This document shows positions 26,478 to 37,080 of a stretch of DNA of 64,000 nucleotides, piece by piece. This stretch comes from Roseivirga sp. UBA6061 (GTDB lineage: Bacteria > Bacteroidota > Bacteroidia > Cytophagales > Cyclobacteriaceae). The DNA lies in the NCBI GenBank assembly GCA_002427745.1, contig DIYF01000116.1:5118-69117 (forward strand), given 5' to 3'. Position 1 is the first letter of the stretch. Each line of letters begins with the position of its first letter. The translations under genes and the position numbers were made by a program. Under the pieces are notes generated by a model. The model was not told the origin of the DNA and ran no database searches. It saw only the letters and a list, made by a program, of their open reading frames with translations.

Positions 26478-28349
26478 ATGCCGGTGTATATGTGTGTTCG
26501 GATGGTGAGAAAAGTCGTCATTCTTTCTATAGCTGTATTGGTATACAGCTCTTCTTGCTTTAGTCAAGATTTTTTTCAATCTACCTGGAAAAGTCCAGAA
26601 CTGAGCTTTGAAATATTCTCATCTGATCGGGACCTGTCGGCCGGAGAGATTATCGGGGCTGCCTTTGAAAAAACTGACCAGGCTGAGCTCAGGCTCAAAT
26701 ATCATTGGGTGAAAATCTCTTTTGACGCCTATAAAGCGCTACTCGAAAGAGAAAGTAAATGGTTTATACAAACCAGCCTCTATGCTCATCACTCATCTAT
26801 GTACTTCAGGCAGGACAGCACCATCAGTTCTCGCCCCTTTGGTTTCATTGCCAACGACAGAGAGGACAAAATCAACTTCACCGACTCATATGCTACTTTT
26901 TCTCCGGATGAGCTCATAGACCAGCGCTACCTCGTCCTAAAGTTTATTTCACCCAAAAACTATAGTGCTACCCGGTCCGTTCAGATGAGGCTCTACCCTG
27001 CCTCGCAAATCAGGTTCAACCAAAAGTTCAAAACTACGAAGGATGTAAACGAGCGGCTGCCCTTTTTTATATTTACAGGGTTCTGCCTTCTTCTGTTTAT
27101 TTGCTCACTGGCTGTTTTTATTTACGAAAAACGCAGAGAGTTTCTTTACTACTCCCTTTACATCCTCACACTGGGCTATTACCTGAATGCCAGACCTCTT
27201 GGCCTGGAATTCACCTTGTTTGGTAACTCGGCCATCGCCCCTCTGATCATCGACTCAGAAGTTCAGATTCTGTACAATCTTTTCTACCTCCTGTTTGCTA
27301 TCCATTTTCTCAGAATCAGGAAAATGTACCCAAGACTCTATAAGCCCATCATCTTGACTGTTTATGTCTATGCCGCTGCTATGGTCATTCACACGGTCTT
27401 CATGCTCCTTGAGGTAAATAATATACTCAGTCCGTTTTATGGCGATACCTTACTGGATTCGATAAGAGTGCTCATGTCACTGGTTGGGATAGCCCTCATT
27501 GTTTATTTACTGAGGAATGCGAAAAACAAACTGGCTTACTTCATGGTGGCCGGTTCACTCTTCTTCTCTATTGGTGCTTACCTTACCTGGTTTGGCCATC
27601 TCCGTATTTATATGGTTTATGGTTCATCTGCAGAGGTGCTCACCTTTGTGCTTGGTCTGGGGTACAAGTACAAAATGATTGTGGATAAAAAAATTGAAAT
27701 TCAAAAAGAGGCAGCTACGCTGAGACTGAGTGCCTTAAAAGCACAAATGAACCCTCACTTTATATTTAACTCTCTTAATTCCATACAGCACTTTATTCTT
27801 AAGCAAGACTCTGATAATGCGCTGATTTACCTGAGCAAGTTTTCTAAACTGCTGAGGCGCGTGCTGGACGATGCCATAGAACATAAAATATCGTTCGCAG
27901 ATGAAATAGAACTGCTGAAAGCCTACCTCTCTCTGGAACAACTGAGGTTTGACAACCACTTTGAATACAGCATAATAGTCGATCCGGCATTGGATATACA
28001 CAATGAGGAAGTACCTGTTTTGCTGATTCAACCCTATGTTGAAAATGCCATTGTTCACGGCTTATTACCCTCCGGAAACAGTGAAAAGAAACTCACAATA
28101 AGCTTTAAAGATCATACCGCTTGGATCTGTTGCACTATTGAAGACAACGGAGTTGGTTTCTATACCTCCCAATCAAACAAGAGCGGTCAATCTCATAAAT
28201 CTCAGGGCACACATATTGTAAGAAGAAGACTGGAACACCTGAGCCATTCTTCCGTTTCTGATCTAATAAAAATTGAAGAAAAACGATCAGAAGACCAGAC
28301 AACTACCGGTACGATCGTACGAATAAATATACCCAAGACACTGATTTAA
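26478..28349 (+). CDS. LytS-type sensor histidine kinase with 7TMR-DISM-like sensor
   Basis: A signal-like first helix is followed by an extracytoplasmic beta-rich domain (about 30-190), seven membrane helices (about 195-400, 7TMR-DISM type), and a cytosolic His_kinase domain with H427 in MNPHFIFNSL, then an HATPase domain with ENAIVHG and EDNGVGF. Three ATGs (26478, 26490, 26502) are possible starts; the last gives the most normal signal (MVRKVVIL). It is paired with the LytTR regulator 9 bp downstream. Confidence 0.9.
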   Translation: MPVYMCVRMVRKVVILSIAVLVYSSSCFSQDFFQSTWKSPELSFEIFSSDRDLSAGEIIGAAFEKTDQAELRLKYHWVKISFDAYKALLERESKWFIQTSLYAHHSSMYFRQDSTISSRPFGFIANDREDKINFTDSYATFSPDELIDQRYLVLKFISPKNYSATRSVQMRLYPASQIRFNQKFKTTKDVNERLPFFIFTGFCLLLFICSLAVFIYEKRREFLYYSLYILTLGYYLNARPLGLEFTLFGNSAIAPLIIDSEVQILYNLFYLLFAIHFLRIRKMYPRLYKPIILTVYVYAAAMVIHTVFMLLEVNNILSPFYGDTLLDSIRVLMSLVGIALIVYLLRNAKNKLAYFMVAGSLFFSIGAYLTWFGHLRIYMVYGSSAEVLTFVLGLGYKYKMIVDKKIEIQKEAATLRLSALKAQMNPHFIFNSLNSIQHFILKQDSDNALIYLSKFSKLLRRVLDDAIEHKISFADEIELLKAYLSLEQLRFDNHFEYSIIVDPALDIHNEEVPVLLIQPYVENAIVHGLLPSGNSEKKLTISFKDHTAWICCTIEDNGVGFYTSQSNKSGQSHKSQGTHIVRRRLEHLSHSSVSDLIKIEEKRSEDQTTTGTIVRINIPKTLI

Positions 28350-28358
28350 CCTAAACCT

Positions 28359-29111
28359 ATGCTGTCAGCAATAATTCTGGATGATGAAAAACCAGGCCGT
28401 GAAAGCCTCAAGGCACTACTTCTAAGGTATTGTCCGGATATCACCCTGGTCAGAGAGGCATCGGGTGTAGATGAGGCCAAAGCCCTGATTGAAGCCTCGC
28501 AGCCTGATGTTTTGTTTCTGGACATTGAATTAAAGAATGAAAGCGGATTCAACCTGTTGGAACAATTAGACCAGGTCCATTTTGAAACCATCTTTACCAC
28601 GGCTCATCAGAGTTATGCATTCAAAGCTTTTAAGTTCAGCGGGTTGGATTACCTGTTGAAACCCATTGATGTAGAAGAGCTCGTTTCTGCAGTTAATAAG
28701 GCGCTGGTGAAGAAAGACAAGGAAAGCCAGAATAAACAGGTGGAGCTGCTACTCAATCACCTGAGCTCTGATAAACCATCGTCCAATACAATCTGCCTGC
28801 CCACCTCAGATGGTGTGGAGTTCATAAAAACCCGAAACATTCTTTACTGCCAGGCACAGGGAGCCTATACCCGGTTTGTGCTGTCTGAAGGAAAAGCCCT
28901 CCTGGTCAGCAGAAATTTAAAAGAGTATGAGACTTTACTCGACAACAAAGAGTTCATGAGGGTTCACAACAGTTATCTGATCAACCTGATCAAGGTGAAG
29001 AAATATGTGAAATCAGACGGTGGTTATATTGTAATGACCAATGGTGACGAGGTCAATATTTCGCAGAAGAACAAGGAGCCTTTCCTTGAAGTTATGCGCT
29101 CACTTCGCTGA
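28359..29111 (+). CDS. LytTR-family response regulator
   Basis: A receiver domain (phospho-acceptor D55 in VLFLDIEL; K in YLLKPID) is joined to a C-terminal LytTR DNA-binding domain (about 145-250; ILYCQAQGAYTRF, FMRVHNSYLINL). It starts 9 bp after the LytS-type kinase gene and is its likely partner. Its stop is 4 bp from that of the convergent hybrid kinase. Confidence 0.9.
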   Translation: MLSAIILDDEKPGRESLKALLLRYCPDITLVREASGVDEAKALIEASQPDVLFLDIELKNESGFNLLEQLDQVHFETIFTTAHQSYAFKAFKFSGLDYLLKPIDVEELVSAVNKALVKKDKESQNKQVELLLNHLSSDKPSSNTICLPTSDGVEFIKTRNILYCQAQGAYTRFVLSEGKALLVSRNLKEYETLLDNKEFMRVHNSYLINLIKVKKYVKSDGGYIVMTNGDEVNISQKNKEPFLEVMRSLR

Positions 29112-29115
29112 TACA

Positions 29116-31806
29116 CTATATAACGAGACTCCCTTCCTCCAGCTGTCTGCCGGCATATTCGCTGGGACTCATGCCATAGAAGTCTTTAAAGGCTTTGGAG
29201 AAATAAGACAGACTGCTAAAACCTACAGCATAGGCTATTTGTGAGACGTTGTCGCATTCATTCTCCAGCATTTCAGAAGCTCTTTTGAGTCTCATGAGTC
29301 TCACAAATTCACTGGTGGAGGTGTTGGCAATGGCTCTTACTTTTCTGTGAATCTGCATTCTGCTGAGGCCTAAGGCTTCCTGAATGTCTGACACTGAAAA
29401 CTCAGAGTTATCCATGTTCTCGTTAATCAACCCTGTAAGAGACTCGATGAATTTTTTATCGGTTGACTCAAACACAATGTCTGAGGGAGTCCTGGTCAGT
29501 ACCTCTCTGTTTACAGCCTGCCTGGCTTCTTTATACCTTTTTATAATGTTTCTGACTTTGGTCTTCAGTTCGGATGTTCTGAAGGGTTTGGTTAAAAAGT
29601 CTTCGACTCCCAGGTCAAGGCTTTCTGATACAAGATCTGCCCCGGTGACTGCAGACATCATGATCACTGGAATTGAGGCCGTGTTAATATTGTTTTTAAG
29701 ACGCCTCACCATGTCTATCCCATTCAGTCCGCTCAGTTTATTATCGCTGATAATTACATCGGGCAGATATTTGACGGCCAGCCTCTCTCCTTCCAAACCG
29801 TTGTCTGCAGAAATCACCTCATAATCCTTCAGTGCCGAGCCCAGATAACTCGAAAACTCCGGATCATCTTCTACCAGTAAAACAGTCTCCTTTTGACGGG
29901 AATCATGACTTTCCACAAGATGCCCCGGCAGTACTGAAGGTTCAGAAATCAGTGCAGGCTCTTCAGGTTCGGCAATGGGGATGGTCACGACAAAGAGGGT
30001 ACCACAGTCTTCCAGGCTTTGCACATTAATTTCTCCCTGATGCAGCTCTACCAGTTCTTTGGTTATGGACAGCCCTAATCCTGTGCTGGCTCCCGAAAAA
30101 ATCCGGCCGTCTTCGTTAATCACGAAAAACCGATCGAATATCTGGCGCAAATCGCTTTGGCTCATCCCCATTCCACTATCACCGACCGTCAGCATAAGCC
30201 CTTCCTTCTTTTTGATGGCCTTGACAAAAATTGTATTTCCTGTCTGGGTATATTTTATGGCATTGGAAAGTAGATTGGAGATCACTTTTTGGAATATGTC
30301 TATATCAATATCCCCGATTACAGAAGGGGCTATGTTATAATTGAAATGGACTCCTTTCTTAATGGCACTGCTCTCAAAACCTCTGCAAATGCTCTTGACC
30401 AGTTCAGAGATGTTTTCTGTTGACAGGTGTAGTTTAAACCTCCCCTTCTCTACTTTAGATACATCCAACAGCTGGTTGGTAAGCTTCAGGATAGTATCTG
30501 CATTTCTCTTAAGCGTTTCAAAGTCCTTCTTCATCTTACCCTGGGCACCATCTTCATAACCCGACAGAATATCGAGTATCAGGGTGAGTGGTGTTCTGAA
30601 CTCATGCGCTACATCAGCATATAGTTTAGATCTGAATTCGTTTTGTGATTTTGTCTTCTCAGCCTGTAGCGTGAGCTGTTCATTGGCCTTTAACTTATCT
30701 TCTGCCATTTTGCTGGCAATCTTGTTGGCCACAATCGCTGCGATTGCCTCAAAGTACTTTATATGCTCTTTCCTGAAGTACCCTTTTTGACTGTGTTCGC
30801 TGTCGATTACTCCTATCACTTTACCATCGCATATCAAAGGAACACTCAGTTCAGACAAGCCAAATTTTCCGTCTTCGACATATCGGCTGTCAAGTGAGGT
30901 GTCGGGTACACAGATGGCCCGTTTTGACAAAGCGGCACTCCCCACAATTCCTTCTCCCAAAGCCAGTTCAGTCGTCAGGTTCACCTTAGCCTTGCTTTTG
31001 ATATTGACCCGGAGATAAGCCGACTGGATTAGTTTTTCCTTTTTCTCATCATATATATAGACTACGCAGTCTTCCAGGTGCAACTTGGAAATGCAGTTTT
31101 CAAGCACATAGTCTATGATCTCATCGAGCTTTTCAAGCTTCATCAGGGCAATGGCCAGCTGGCTCAAGTCAATCTCATCATTTTTACTCCGGCTCAGCTC
31201 AGAAAAACTTCTGAAGAAAGATCTGTTGTGAAGGCCTACGGCCAATACAACAATTGCCCAGGAGTACAACTCCATCAATCTGAAAAACAGCGCAGACCGA
31301 TCAATCGCGAACCACTGTACAGCAACCGTACTGTTGGAGATCATCAGCAAGGCTACCAGCCAGGCCATTGCCGGCAAAAGCTGCCTTTTCCCGGCTTTGT
31401 TTATAAAAAGTGCAACTCCGATAACTATAGGGAGTATGATGGTGTTGGCCAGGCCAGTCCCAAAACCACAAGCCAAAATGACAACAAGTAAGCTGACCAG
31501 TAATACCAGACAGGTTTTGGCTATTCGTGCATAAGCGTGATTAACCAGGGGAATGCAGCCGAGAGAAAACACACTGACGAAGGACAGGCTAAGGGCGGTC
31601 AGATACTGCGCTGACACCAGCGCATATATGATCAGGGGCACTGTATACAACACAAAGGCCAGGGCAAAGTACCTGATGAGCATGCTGCATCCGGGGAAAT
31701 CATCCATTGATGATTCAAAAATCTGTCTTTTCTTTCTTACACCAAAAAACAGCAGGAATTCGTCCATCACTGCATTTCGGAAGTTTGCGGCCAATAAGTC
31801 TATCAT
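29116..31806 (-). CDS. hybrid two-component system protein: membrane/GAF/kinase/receiver/AraC
   Basis: Order in 896 residues: about six membrane helices (45-200), GAF domain (about 215-365), HisKA with H401 (DVAHEFRTPL), HATPase (about 510-620; GLGLSITKELV), receiver (about 650-770, acceptor D in VIISDNKLSG) and AraC-type HTH (about 800-896; YAVGFSSLSYFSKAFKDFYG). One polypeptide therefore goes from sensor to DNA binding, like the hybrid systems of Bacteroides, but with a GAF sensor instead of the periplasmic propeller. Its targets are unknown. Confidence 0.9.
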   Translation of the reverse strand: MIDLLAANFRNAVMDEFLLFFGVRKKRQIFESSMDDFPGCSMLIRYFALAFVLYTVPLIIYALVSAQYLTALSLSFVSVFSLGCIPLVNHAYARIAKTCLVLLVSLLVVILACGFGTGLANTIILPIVIGVALFINKAGKRQLLPAMAWLVALLMISNSTVAVQWFAIDRSALFFRLMELYSWAIVVLAVGLHNRSFFRSFSELSRSKNDEIDLSQLAIALMKLEKLDEIIDYVLENCISKLHLEDCVVYIYDEKKEKLIQSAYLRVNIKSKAKVNLTTELALGEGIVGSAALSKRAICVPDTSLDSRYVEDGKFGLSELSVPLICDGKVIGVIDSEHSQKGYFRKEHIKYFEAIAAIVANKIASKMAEDKLKANEQLTLQAEKTKSQNEFRSKLYADVAHEFRTPLTLILDILSGYEDGAQGKMKKDFETLKRNADTILKLTNQLLDVSKVEKGRFKLHLSTENISELVKSICRGFESSAIKKGVHFNYNIAPSVIGDIDIDIFQKVISNLLSNAIKYTQTGNTIFVKAIKKKEGLMLTVGDSGMGMSQSDLRQIFDRFFVINEDGRIFSGASTGLGLSITKELVELHQGEINVQSLEDCGTLFVVTIPIAEPEEPALISEPSVLPGHLVESHDSRQKETVLLVEDDPEFSSYLGSALKDYEVISADNGLEGERLAVKYLPDVIISDNKLSGLNGIDMVRRLKNNINTASIPVIMMSAVTGADLVSESLDLGVEDFLTKPFRTSELKTKVRNIIKRYKEARQAVNREVLTRTPSDIVFESTDKKFIESLTGLINENMDNSEFSVSDIQEALGLSRMQIHRKVRAIANTSTSEFVRLMRLKRASEMLENECDNVSQIAYAVGFSSLSYFSKAFKDFYGMSPSEYAGRQLEEGSLVI

Positions 31807-32990
31807 ACAGATGTCGAGTCAGTAATACATTAAAATTAGTACTGCTTTGAACACCCGTCATGAGTGAATTTATCAATACGAAGGTTGAGTTTATGGATAG
31901 CCCTTATCAATGTATCCTGAAATCTCTTCCATTGATATGAAGGCAGAAACGCACTGTACCCCACTTTTATGGTGATGGGTACAAGGCCCCGATGTTACAG
32001 GAATAACACGATTTGATACATATGTGGAATAGAGAGGCAGCTATTCAATGCAGGTTTGGATATATCAAAACTGTCATGGAAATCAAGCTTAACTCCTTGT
32101 TCTTGTCCTTTAATTCATGTGGAGCCATCATCTCATGCCGGCCTAACAAAATTGCTCATTTGCTCAGATTGAGGGGTGTGCTCGGTTGGTTTGAGATTCC
32201 CAATAACACCCTTGTGAATTACCGGATAGAAACTCACCTATGCATGTGCAGGCTCGTTTTAGTGTTTCACAGCCCAAGTAATCACAGAAACCTGAGTGTA
32301 TCCAGAAAAAGAACCATCAAGCAATGCATACCCTTTATGAGCTATACACAAAAAGTACGGCTGAAGGGGTTTATAGAGAGGACCATTGCCTTAAACAAAA
32401 GTAATTCAGCCTGTTTTTATACCTCTGCTCTGGAGGTAAACACCATACCCTCTACGCAATTTGCCAATCAGTCCTCTTCTCAATCATACCCGCATATCTC
32501 ATCAGAGGCAGGTTATGCCAGGACTTTTGCCTGAGGCAATCCATTATGGCCTGAAGCCCTCAACCTCCCGGTGCCTAACAGGCGTACCAGAAGGCGGCTT
32601 TACAATTTGACAAACATAGGTTACACAGGTTAAAGCCATCCGTTCGGGAGTCCTTCATATTTGGGTCACTCCTCTTGATGCAGACGGCACTTTGAGCAGT
32701 AGATGTCGAATAGTGAATGGAGCATCGTTCAAGCTATACTTTTCCCTTTCACCTTTGCTCCATCCGCAATTGTTCCACCATCCTCCCTTAGTCAGGAGCT
32801 ACTGCAGGAACTTTTGTGGAGAGAGCTACCCAAAACGATCGGGTACTACTGGCGATGTCTCTATTCACGCATCTACTTTTCTCATAACCGCGCTGTGTTA
32901 CAACAGCTAAAGCATAGGATACTTCTCTGAAAGACAAAGCCTGAAAACAAAAGGAGTTTAGCCGCAACATTTCAACAAACTCCCGGACCT
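31807..32990. other. 1.2-kb region without a convincing gene
   Basis: The longest frame (plus, 32022-32534, about 170 residues from ATG) is cysteine-rich, has no recognisable domain and no clear ribosome site; a second small frame (32703-32930, 75 residues) ends before the beta-barrel gene. Neither looks like its neighbours in composition. The left end should hold the promoter of the hybrid kinase and the right end that of the beta-barrel gene. It may be a decayed gene or hold an unrecognised RNA. Confidence 0.45.
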
Positions 32991-33788
32991 ATGAAAACGA
33001 AAAAACTGCTCACGCTGCTTCTGGCTCTTCTTCTTAAAAACACACTTTCAGCACAAAACTTTTACGCTCCTTCGCATGAGGAACAATTCTTCTTTTCATT
33101 CGGCATGGGCTCCGCGGGTTACTATGGCGATTTGCAGGATGAGTTCATTCTCCCCTCCTTTTCATTTACCACCGATATTTCTTACCGTACTTCTCCGTAT
33201 ATGCGGCTCAGAGGCAGCCTTTCCTGGTTTCTTTTAAATGCCTCAGATAAAAACTCCCCCGAAGAAGATTTTCAAATACGAAATCTTTCCTTCCAGTCGA
33301 GCAACTTCGAGCTGTCGGCTAATATTGAATTTCAACTGGTTCCTCAATACAGTTATCGACACAGAGAGAGGGTACAGCCCTTTATTTCGCTTGGTATTGG
33401 TTTGGTCAATGTGAACCCCACCACCCGATACAAGGGGAAGAAGTACAGGCTACGAGAACTGAAAACCGAGGGGATACGGTATGGGGCTGTTGCGATAGCC
33501 ATCCCTTTGGGCCTGGGAGTCAGGCTGAAAATGAACCGCCATATATCCATTGTGGCCGATTTCGGATACAGAATCACCAATTCAGACTACCTGGATGATG
33601 TCAGTACAGATTACCCCGACCTCTTGTCGCTACCAACTATTACCAGTGCTCTTTCTGACCGAAGACAGGAAATGGGGCTTCCTCCTGCCAAAAAGGGCGG
33701 CCAACGAGGAAATCCGGAAAGAAATGACGGGTACTTTCTGTTAAGTTTCAGAATAGAAGGCAAGCTCTCCTACTTACTTCGGAGGTAA
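32991..33788 (+). CDS. outer membrane beta-barrel protein (DUF6089-like)
   Basis: A signal peptide (about 1-21) precedes a chain of amphipathic strands with aromatic ends (FFFSFGMGSAGYYGDLQDEF; later SIVADFGYRITNSDYLDDV). The motif YYGDL and the YRITNSDYLDDVS segment fit the Bacteroidota DUF6089 family of small outer membrane barrels. Its end is 2 bp before the bactofilin gene, so the two are surely cotranscribed. Confidence 0.75.
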   Translation: MKTKKLLTLLLALLLKNTLSAQNFYAPSHEEQFFFSFGMGSAGYYGDLQDEFILPSFSFTTDISYRTSPYMRLRGSLSWFLLNASDKNSPEEDFQIRNLSFQSSNFELSANIEFQLVPQYSYRHRERVQPFISLGIGLVNVNPTTRYKGKKYRLRELKTEGIRYGAVAIAIPLGLGVRLKMNRHISIVADFGYRITNSDYLDDVSTDYPDLLSLPTITSALSDRRQEMGLPPAKKGGQRGNPERNDGYFLLSFRIEGKLSYLLRR

Positions 33789-33790
33789 GC

Positions 33791-34162
33791 ATGATTCTGA
33801 GAAAAACCGACCTGGATCATATGTGTTCAAGCATTAATGAACACACCTCTTTTCAAGGCAATATCAACTGTAAAACGCCACTTTATATCAATGGTGAGTT
33901 CACTGGTGATATTCGCTCTACAGAAAGGGTGAGCATCGGCCCTAAGGCCTTTGTTCTGGGCAATATTTATGCAAGGAGCCTGATCATCGAAGGAGTTGTT
34001 CGGGGCTGTTTATACGTCAAAGAAAGTCTGATTCTCAGACAGTCATCCCAAATAGGATCGGGAAGAATCGAGTCTACCAGGCTGGAGGTGGCTGCCGGGG
34101 CAAAACTGTGTGTGGATCAGATCAAGATATCCTCCGGGGAAAGCATCGCCCGCAAAGCGTGA
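33791..34162 (+). CDS. bactofilin-family cytoskeletal protein
   Basis: The 123-residue protein is a short beta-helix of the bactofilin type: SIGPKAFVLGNIYARSLIIE is followed by repeated turns with hydrophobic spacing and INGEFTGDI near the start. Bactofilins polymerise without nucleotide and often scaffold wall or envelope enzymes. The start is ATG 2 bp after the beta-barrel gene. Pairing with an outer membrane barrel and a surface protein suggests a link between inner scaffold and cell surface, which is inference. Confidence 0.85.
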   Translation: MILRKTDLDHMCSSINEHTSFQGNINCKTPLYINGEFTGDIRSTERVSIGPKAFVLGNIYARSLIIEGVVRGCLYVKESLILRQSSQIGSGRIESTRLEVAAGAKLCVDQIKISSGESIARKA

Positions 34163-34301
34163 GTTCCCGGCCGTAAAAGGGCATGTTACATGCCGAACAA
34201 CAATTGTTACAAGGCTTAAAATCAATCATCCCCGGTATTTCAACATTTGCCTGACACACTCAGGCAGGTGTTATGACGCAGCTTCAGAGTGTGGTTAACC
34301 G

Positions 34302-36947
34302 ATGATCACTACTATGAAAAAGCCCTTCAACAAAAGCGTTGTTAACCGTCTGCTTCCCGTATTACTGTCACTGCTTTTTACAGCCAATAAAGTCACCGGA
34401 TCACTGCCGGTAAAGCCTGAAGCCGATGCGGGTAGTAAGGTAGAAAGACCAGCTACTTCTTCTTCCGGTAGCCCTGAGTCAGCTGATCTAGACAGAAAAA
34501 GAGCTTTGTTTACCTCGGTACAAAATGGTGCCTGGAGCGATCCAAGCACCTGGGGAGGTGTATCAACACCTGGTATTAGTGACAATGTGGTGATCAATCA
34601 TACAGTTACTGCCTCAGGTAGTACATTTAATGCTGCTTCGGTCACCGTAGAAAGTATTTCTGTTACCACAGAACTCAAAGTGTCTAACGGTACACTTAAC
34701 ATCAGCGGAGACCTGACCCTAACCAGCTCTACTGCCAACCGCAACGCCCAGGTACGGGTAACGGGACTAACACTGCCCGGGCACCTCAATGTAGGCGGAA
34801 ATTTCAATATCACCCGATCGGACGGCACCGCAGCCGGCCGGTGCCGTTTTGAATTACAGGGCACCTCTACGGCCACCATCACGGGAAACCTGTCATTCAC
34901 CTATGATGACGAAACCTCAACCGAATCATCCAGTGATATTTATATACAAGACAACACCGTATTGCAAATTGACGGAGCCTTAAACATCAACATGCAGCGG
35001 GGCGGCACATTTTCTTTTCAGGTGCTGGAAAATGCCTCGGCTACCCTGGGGTCTTTACAGGCAGATCTGGACGGAGGCATATCCAATCACGATGGGGTCA
35101 TTTCCATAAAATCAAGCAACAATGCCACGGTCACGATCAACAATGATATGACCCTGAATTCAAACTATTCAGATGATGTGATGCCCACCTACGGAAACGA
35201 CATATCCGTTGATGTAGAAAGCGACAGTCAGTTTACCGTGAACGGGAACCTGAGCATCACCAATGCGGGCGCAGCTCCTATATCCAAGGTTGTTTCAGTA
35301 GATATTTTCAATAGTGGCATACTGGAAGTAAGCGGCAATCTTACTGCTGTAAATTCCTCTACTCTGGGAGGGGTCGGTTTTCCTGATGTTGATTTCAATC
35401 TCTTCCAAACCAGTCAGATGATTGTAGGGGGCGTTTTTAGGATACAGCAAGACGATGTTGCTGCGAACATACTGGAAATCACACTCAATAACAGTTCTCA
35501 GCTTTTGACCCAGGGTAACATAGAAATATCTGCTGCTTCAGCCAGTGGAGGCAGAATTACCGGGCTGGATGATTCCAACTTTGAGATCGGGGGCGCCATC
35601 AGCTATCAAAATGCTTCTGACAACTCTTCTATATCCCAAACCGGAAACGCTACCATTGAGTACAATGGCACTGCCGCCCAGGAGATCAACATAAGCGAAT
35701 TTGTGAACCTGATACTGAATAATACCGCTCCTTCCAACCAGCTCACTTTAGCCAATGCCATATATATCAGCTCGAATGTCAACTTTGTAAGCGGAAAGGT
35801 GACAGCCAACGAATTTGTTATGTCTCTGCTGGAAGGAGGCACCCTTTCCGGCACTATCACCGATGCCAGACATGTCGATGGTCAGTTCAGAAAATTCGGA
35901 ACCACTGATTTTACCTTTCCTGTCGGGGATGCAGATATGTACAGGCCTTATACAGCCAAAAACATCACGGCCTCGGGGCTGGAAACACCCGAGATTACTG
36001 TTCAGTACTTTGCACAAAGTCCGTCAGAGATCTGCACCTGCGATGAGTCTCAGAAGGAGCTGTCAATTGATGTAGTAAGCCATAAAGAAGTATGGTCGCT
36101 GAGGATTCTGAACACGGCCAGCTACCAGCCTGAGATCAGCTGGGGTGTAAACAGTGATGTAGGGGAAGAAGCCAACGACCGACTCGATTTGCTGGTAAGT
36201 GTTTGGGATGATGATGCTACTAACTGGAGAAACGGAGGACAGTCTGCCATCACCGACAATGGCCAGTTTGATGGTCTGCTGACCGGAGGCACCTTTAACC
36301 TCACCGGAGACCTTACCACCTATATGACCTTCGGCTCTACCAGTTTTAACAATCCTTTGCCGGTGGAAATGCTTTACTTCCGGTCAGAGCAGCAAGATGA
36401 TCAGGCAGTACTGCTCACATGGGCTACCAGCTCAGAGGACAGAAATGACTATTTTGTTATTCAGAGAACCACTACCGGTATTGATAACTTCAAGGACATC
36501 GGGTTTCAGAAAGGCACAGGCAACAGTACGGACCTGGTGGAATACAGCTTCCGGGATATTCCTTCCAATGATTCATTTTTGGGAAAACCGGCCGTTTATT
36601 ACAGACTGAAGCAGGTAGACTTTAACGGAACATATGATTATTCAGAAGTAATAAGACAGGAGCTGAAAACTGAGTACCCGGCCGGCCGGCTTTTCCATGT
36701 TACGCCTTCTCCTGTTGACCGTGATCAGGCCATTTATATCAGACCACATTCCTCTCTATTGAGAGAAGAGAATATGTCCATTAGCATCTCTGATCAGCAT
36801 GGGAAAGTCCGGCATCAGGACTCAGGGCATTTTCAACATTTGAAAGAAGGGCTGATCAGCACCATACGTCATCTGGAAAGTGGCTTGTACTTCCTCAGTG
36901 TTAAAACGGCAAATCATCATGAGCGGACCAAATTGCTTGTGCGGTAG
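34302..36947 (+). CDS. large secreted repeat protein with T9SS type A sorting domain
   Basis: A signal region is followed by GAWSDPSTWGG, a pattern that opens many Bacteroidota surface beta-helix proteins, then about 500 residues of beta-helix-like repeats rich in N, S, T and D (VNGNLSITNAG, VSGNLTAVN). The last ~80 residues match a T9SS type A sorting domain, ending HLESGLYFLSVKTAN with a basic tail KLLVR. It should be exported by the type IX system and attached or released at the surface, perhaps as an adhesin. Confidence 0.85.
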   Translation: MITTMKKPFNKSVVNRLLPVLLSLLFTANKVTGSLPVKPEADAGSKVERPATSSSGSPESADLDRKRALFTSVQNGAWSDPSTWGGVSTPGISDNVVINHTVTASGSTFNAASVTVESISVTTELKVSNGTLNISGDLTLTSSTANRNAQVRVTGLTLPGHLNVGGNFNITRSDGTAAGRCRFELQGTSTATITGNLSFTYDDETSTESSSDIYIQDNTVLQIDGALNINMQRGGTFSFQVLENASATLGSLQADLDGGISNHDGVISIKSSNNATVTINNDMTLNSNYSDDVMPTYGNDISVDVESDSQFTVNGNLSITNAGAAPISKVVSVDIFNSGILEVSGNLTAVNSSTLGGVGFPDVDFNLFQTSQMIVGGVFRIQQDDVAANILEITLNNSSQLLTQGNIEISAASASGGRITGLDDSNFEIGGAISYQNASDNSSISQTGNATIEYNGTAAQEINISEFVNLILNNTAPSNQLTLANAIYISSNVNFVSGKVTANEFVMSLLEGGTLSGTITDARHVDGQFRKFGTTDFTFPVGDADMYRPYTAKNITASGLETPEITVQYFAQSPSEICTCDESQKELSIDVVSHKEVWSLRILNTASYQPEISWGVNSDVGEEANDRLDLLVSVWDDDATNWRNGGQSAITDNGQFDGLLTGGTFNLTGDLTTYMTFGSTSFNNPLPVEMLYFRSEQQDDQAVLLTWATSSEDRNDYFVIQRTTTGIDNFKDIGFQKGTGNSTDLVEYSFRDIPSNDSFLGKPAVYYRLKQVDFNGTYDYSEVIRQELKTEYPAGRLFHVTPSPVDRDQAIYIRPHSSLLREENMSISISDQHGKVRHQDSGHFQHLKEGLISTIRHLESGLYFLSVKTANHHERTKLLVR

Positions 36948-37080
36948 AATACTACCACCATGATGAAGGCCTGTCTGGCCTTCATCAGAACATTTTTTCT
37001 AAAAACACCGGTTCGGAATTATAATCAGGAACCTCAAACCGGGCTTCACTGCCTAGACTTGCCACAAACAAGTCTCAAAA
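36948..37080. other. short intergenic spacer
   Basis: Contains a GGCCTGTCTGGCC palindrome-like stretch near 36967-36979 after the surface protein stop; it could be a weak terminator. Nothing else is visible. Confidence 0.35.

Noticed and set aside
34598..34900. 100-residue minus-strand frame in the T9SS protein
   Set aside because: Shadow of valine/threonine-rich beta repeats; no independent support.
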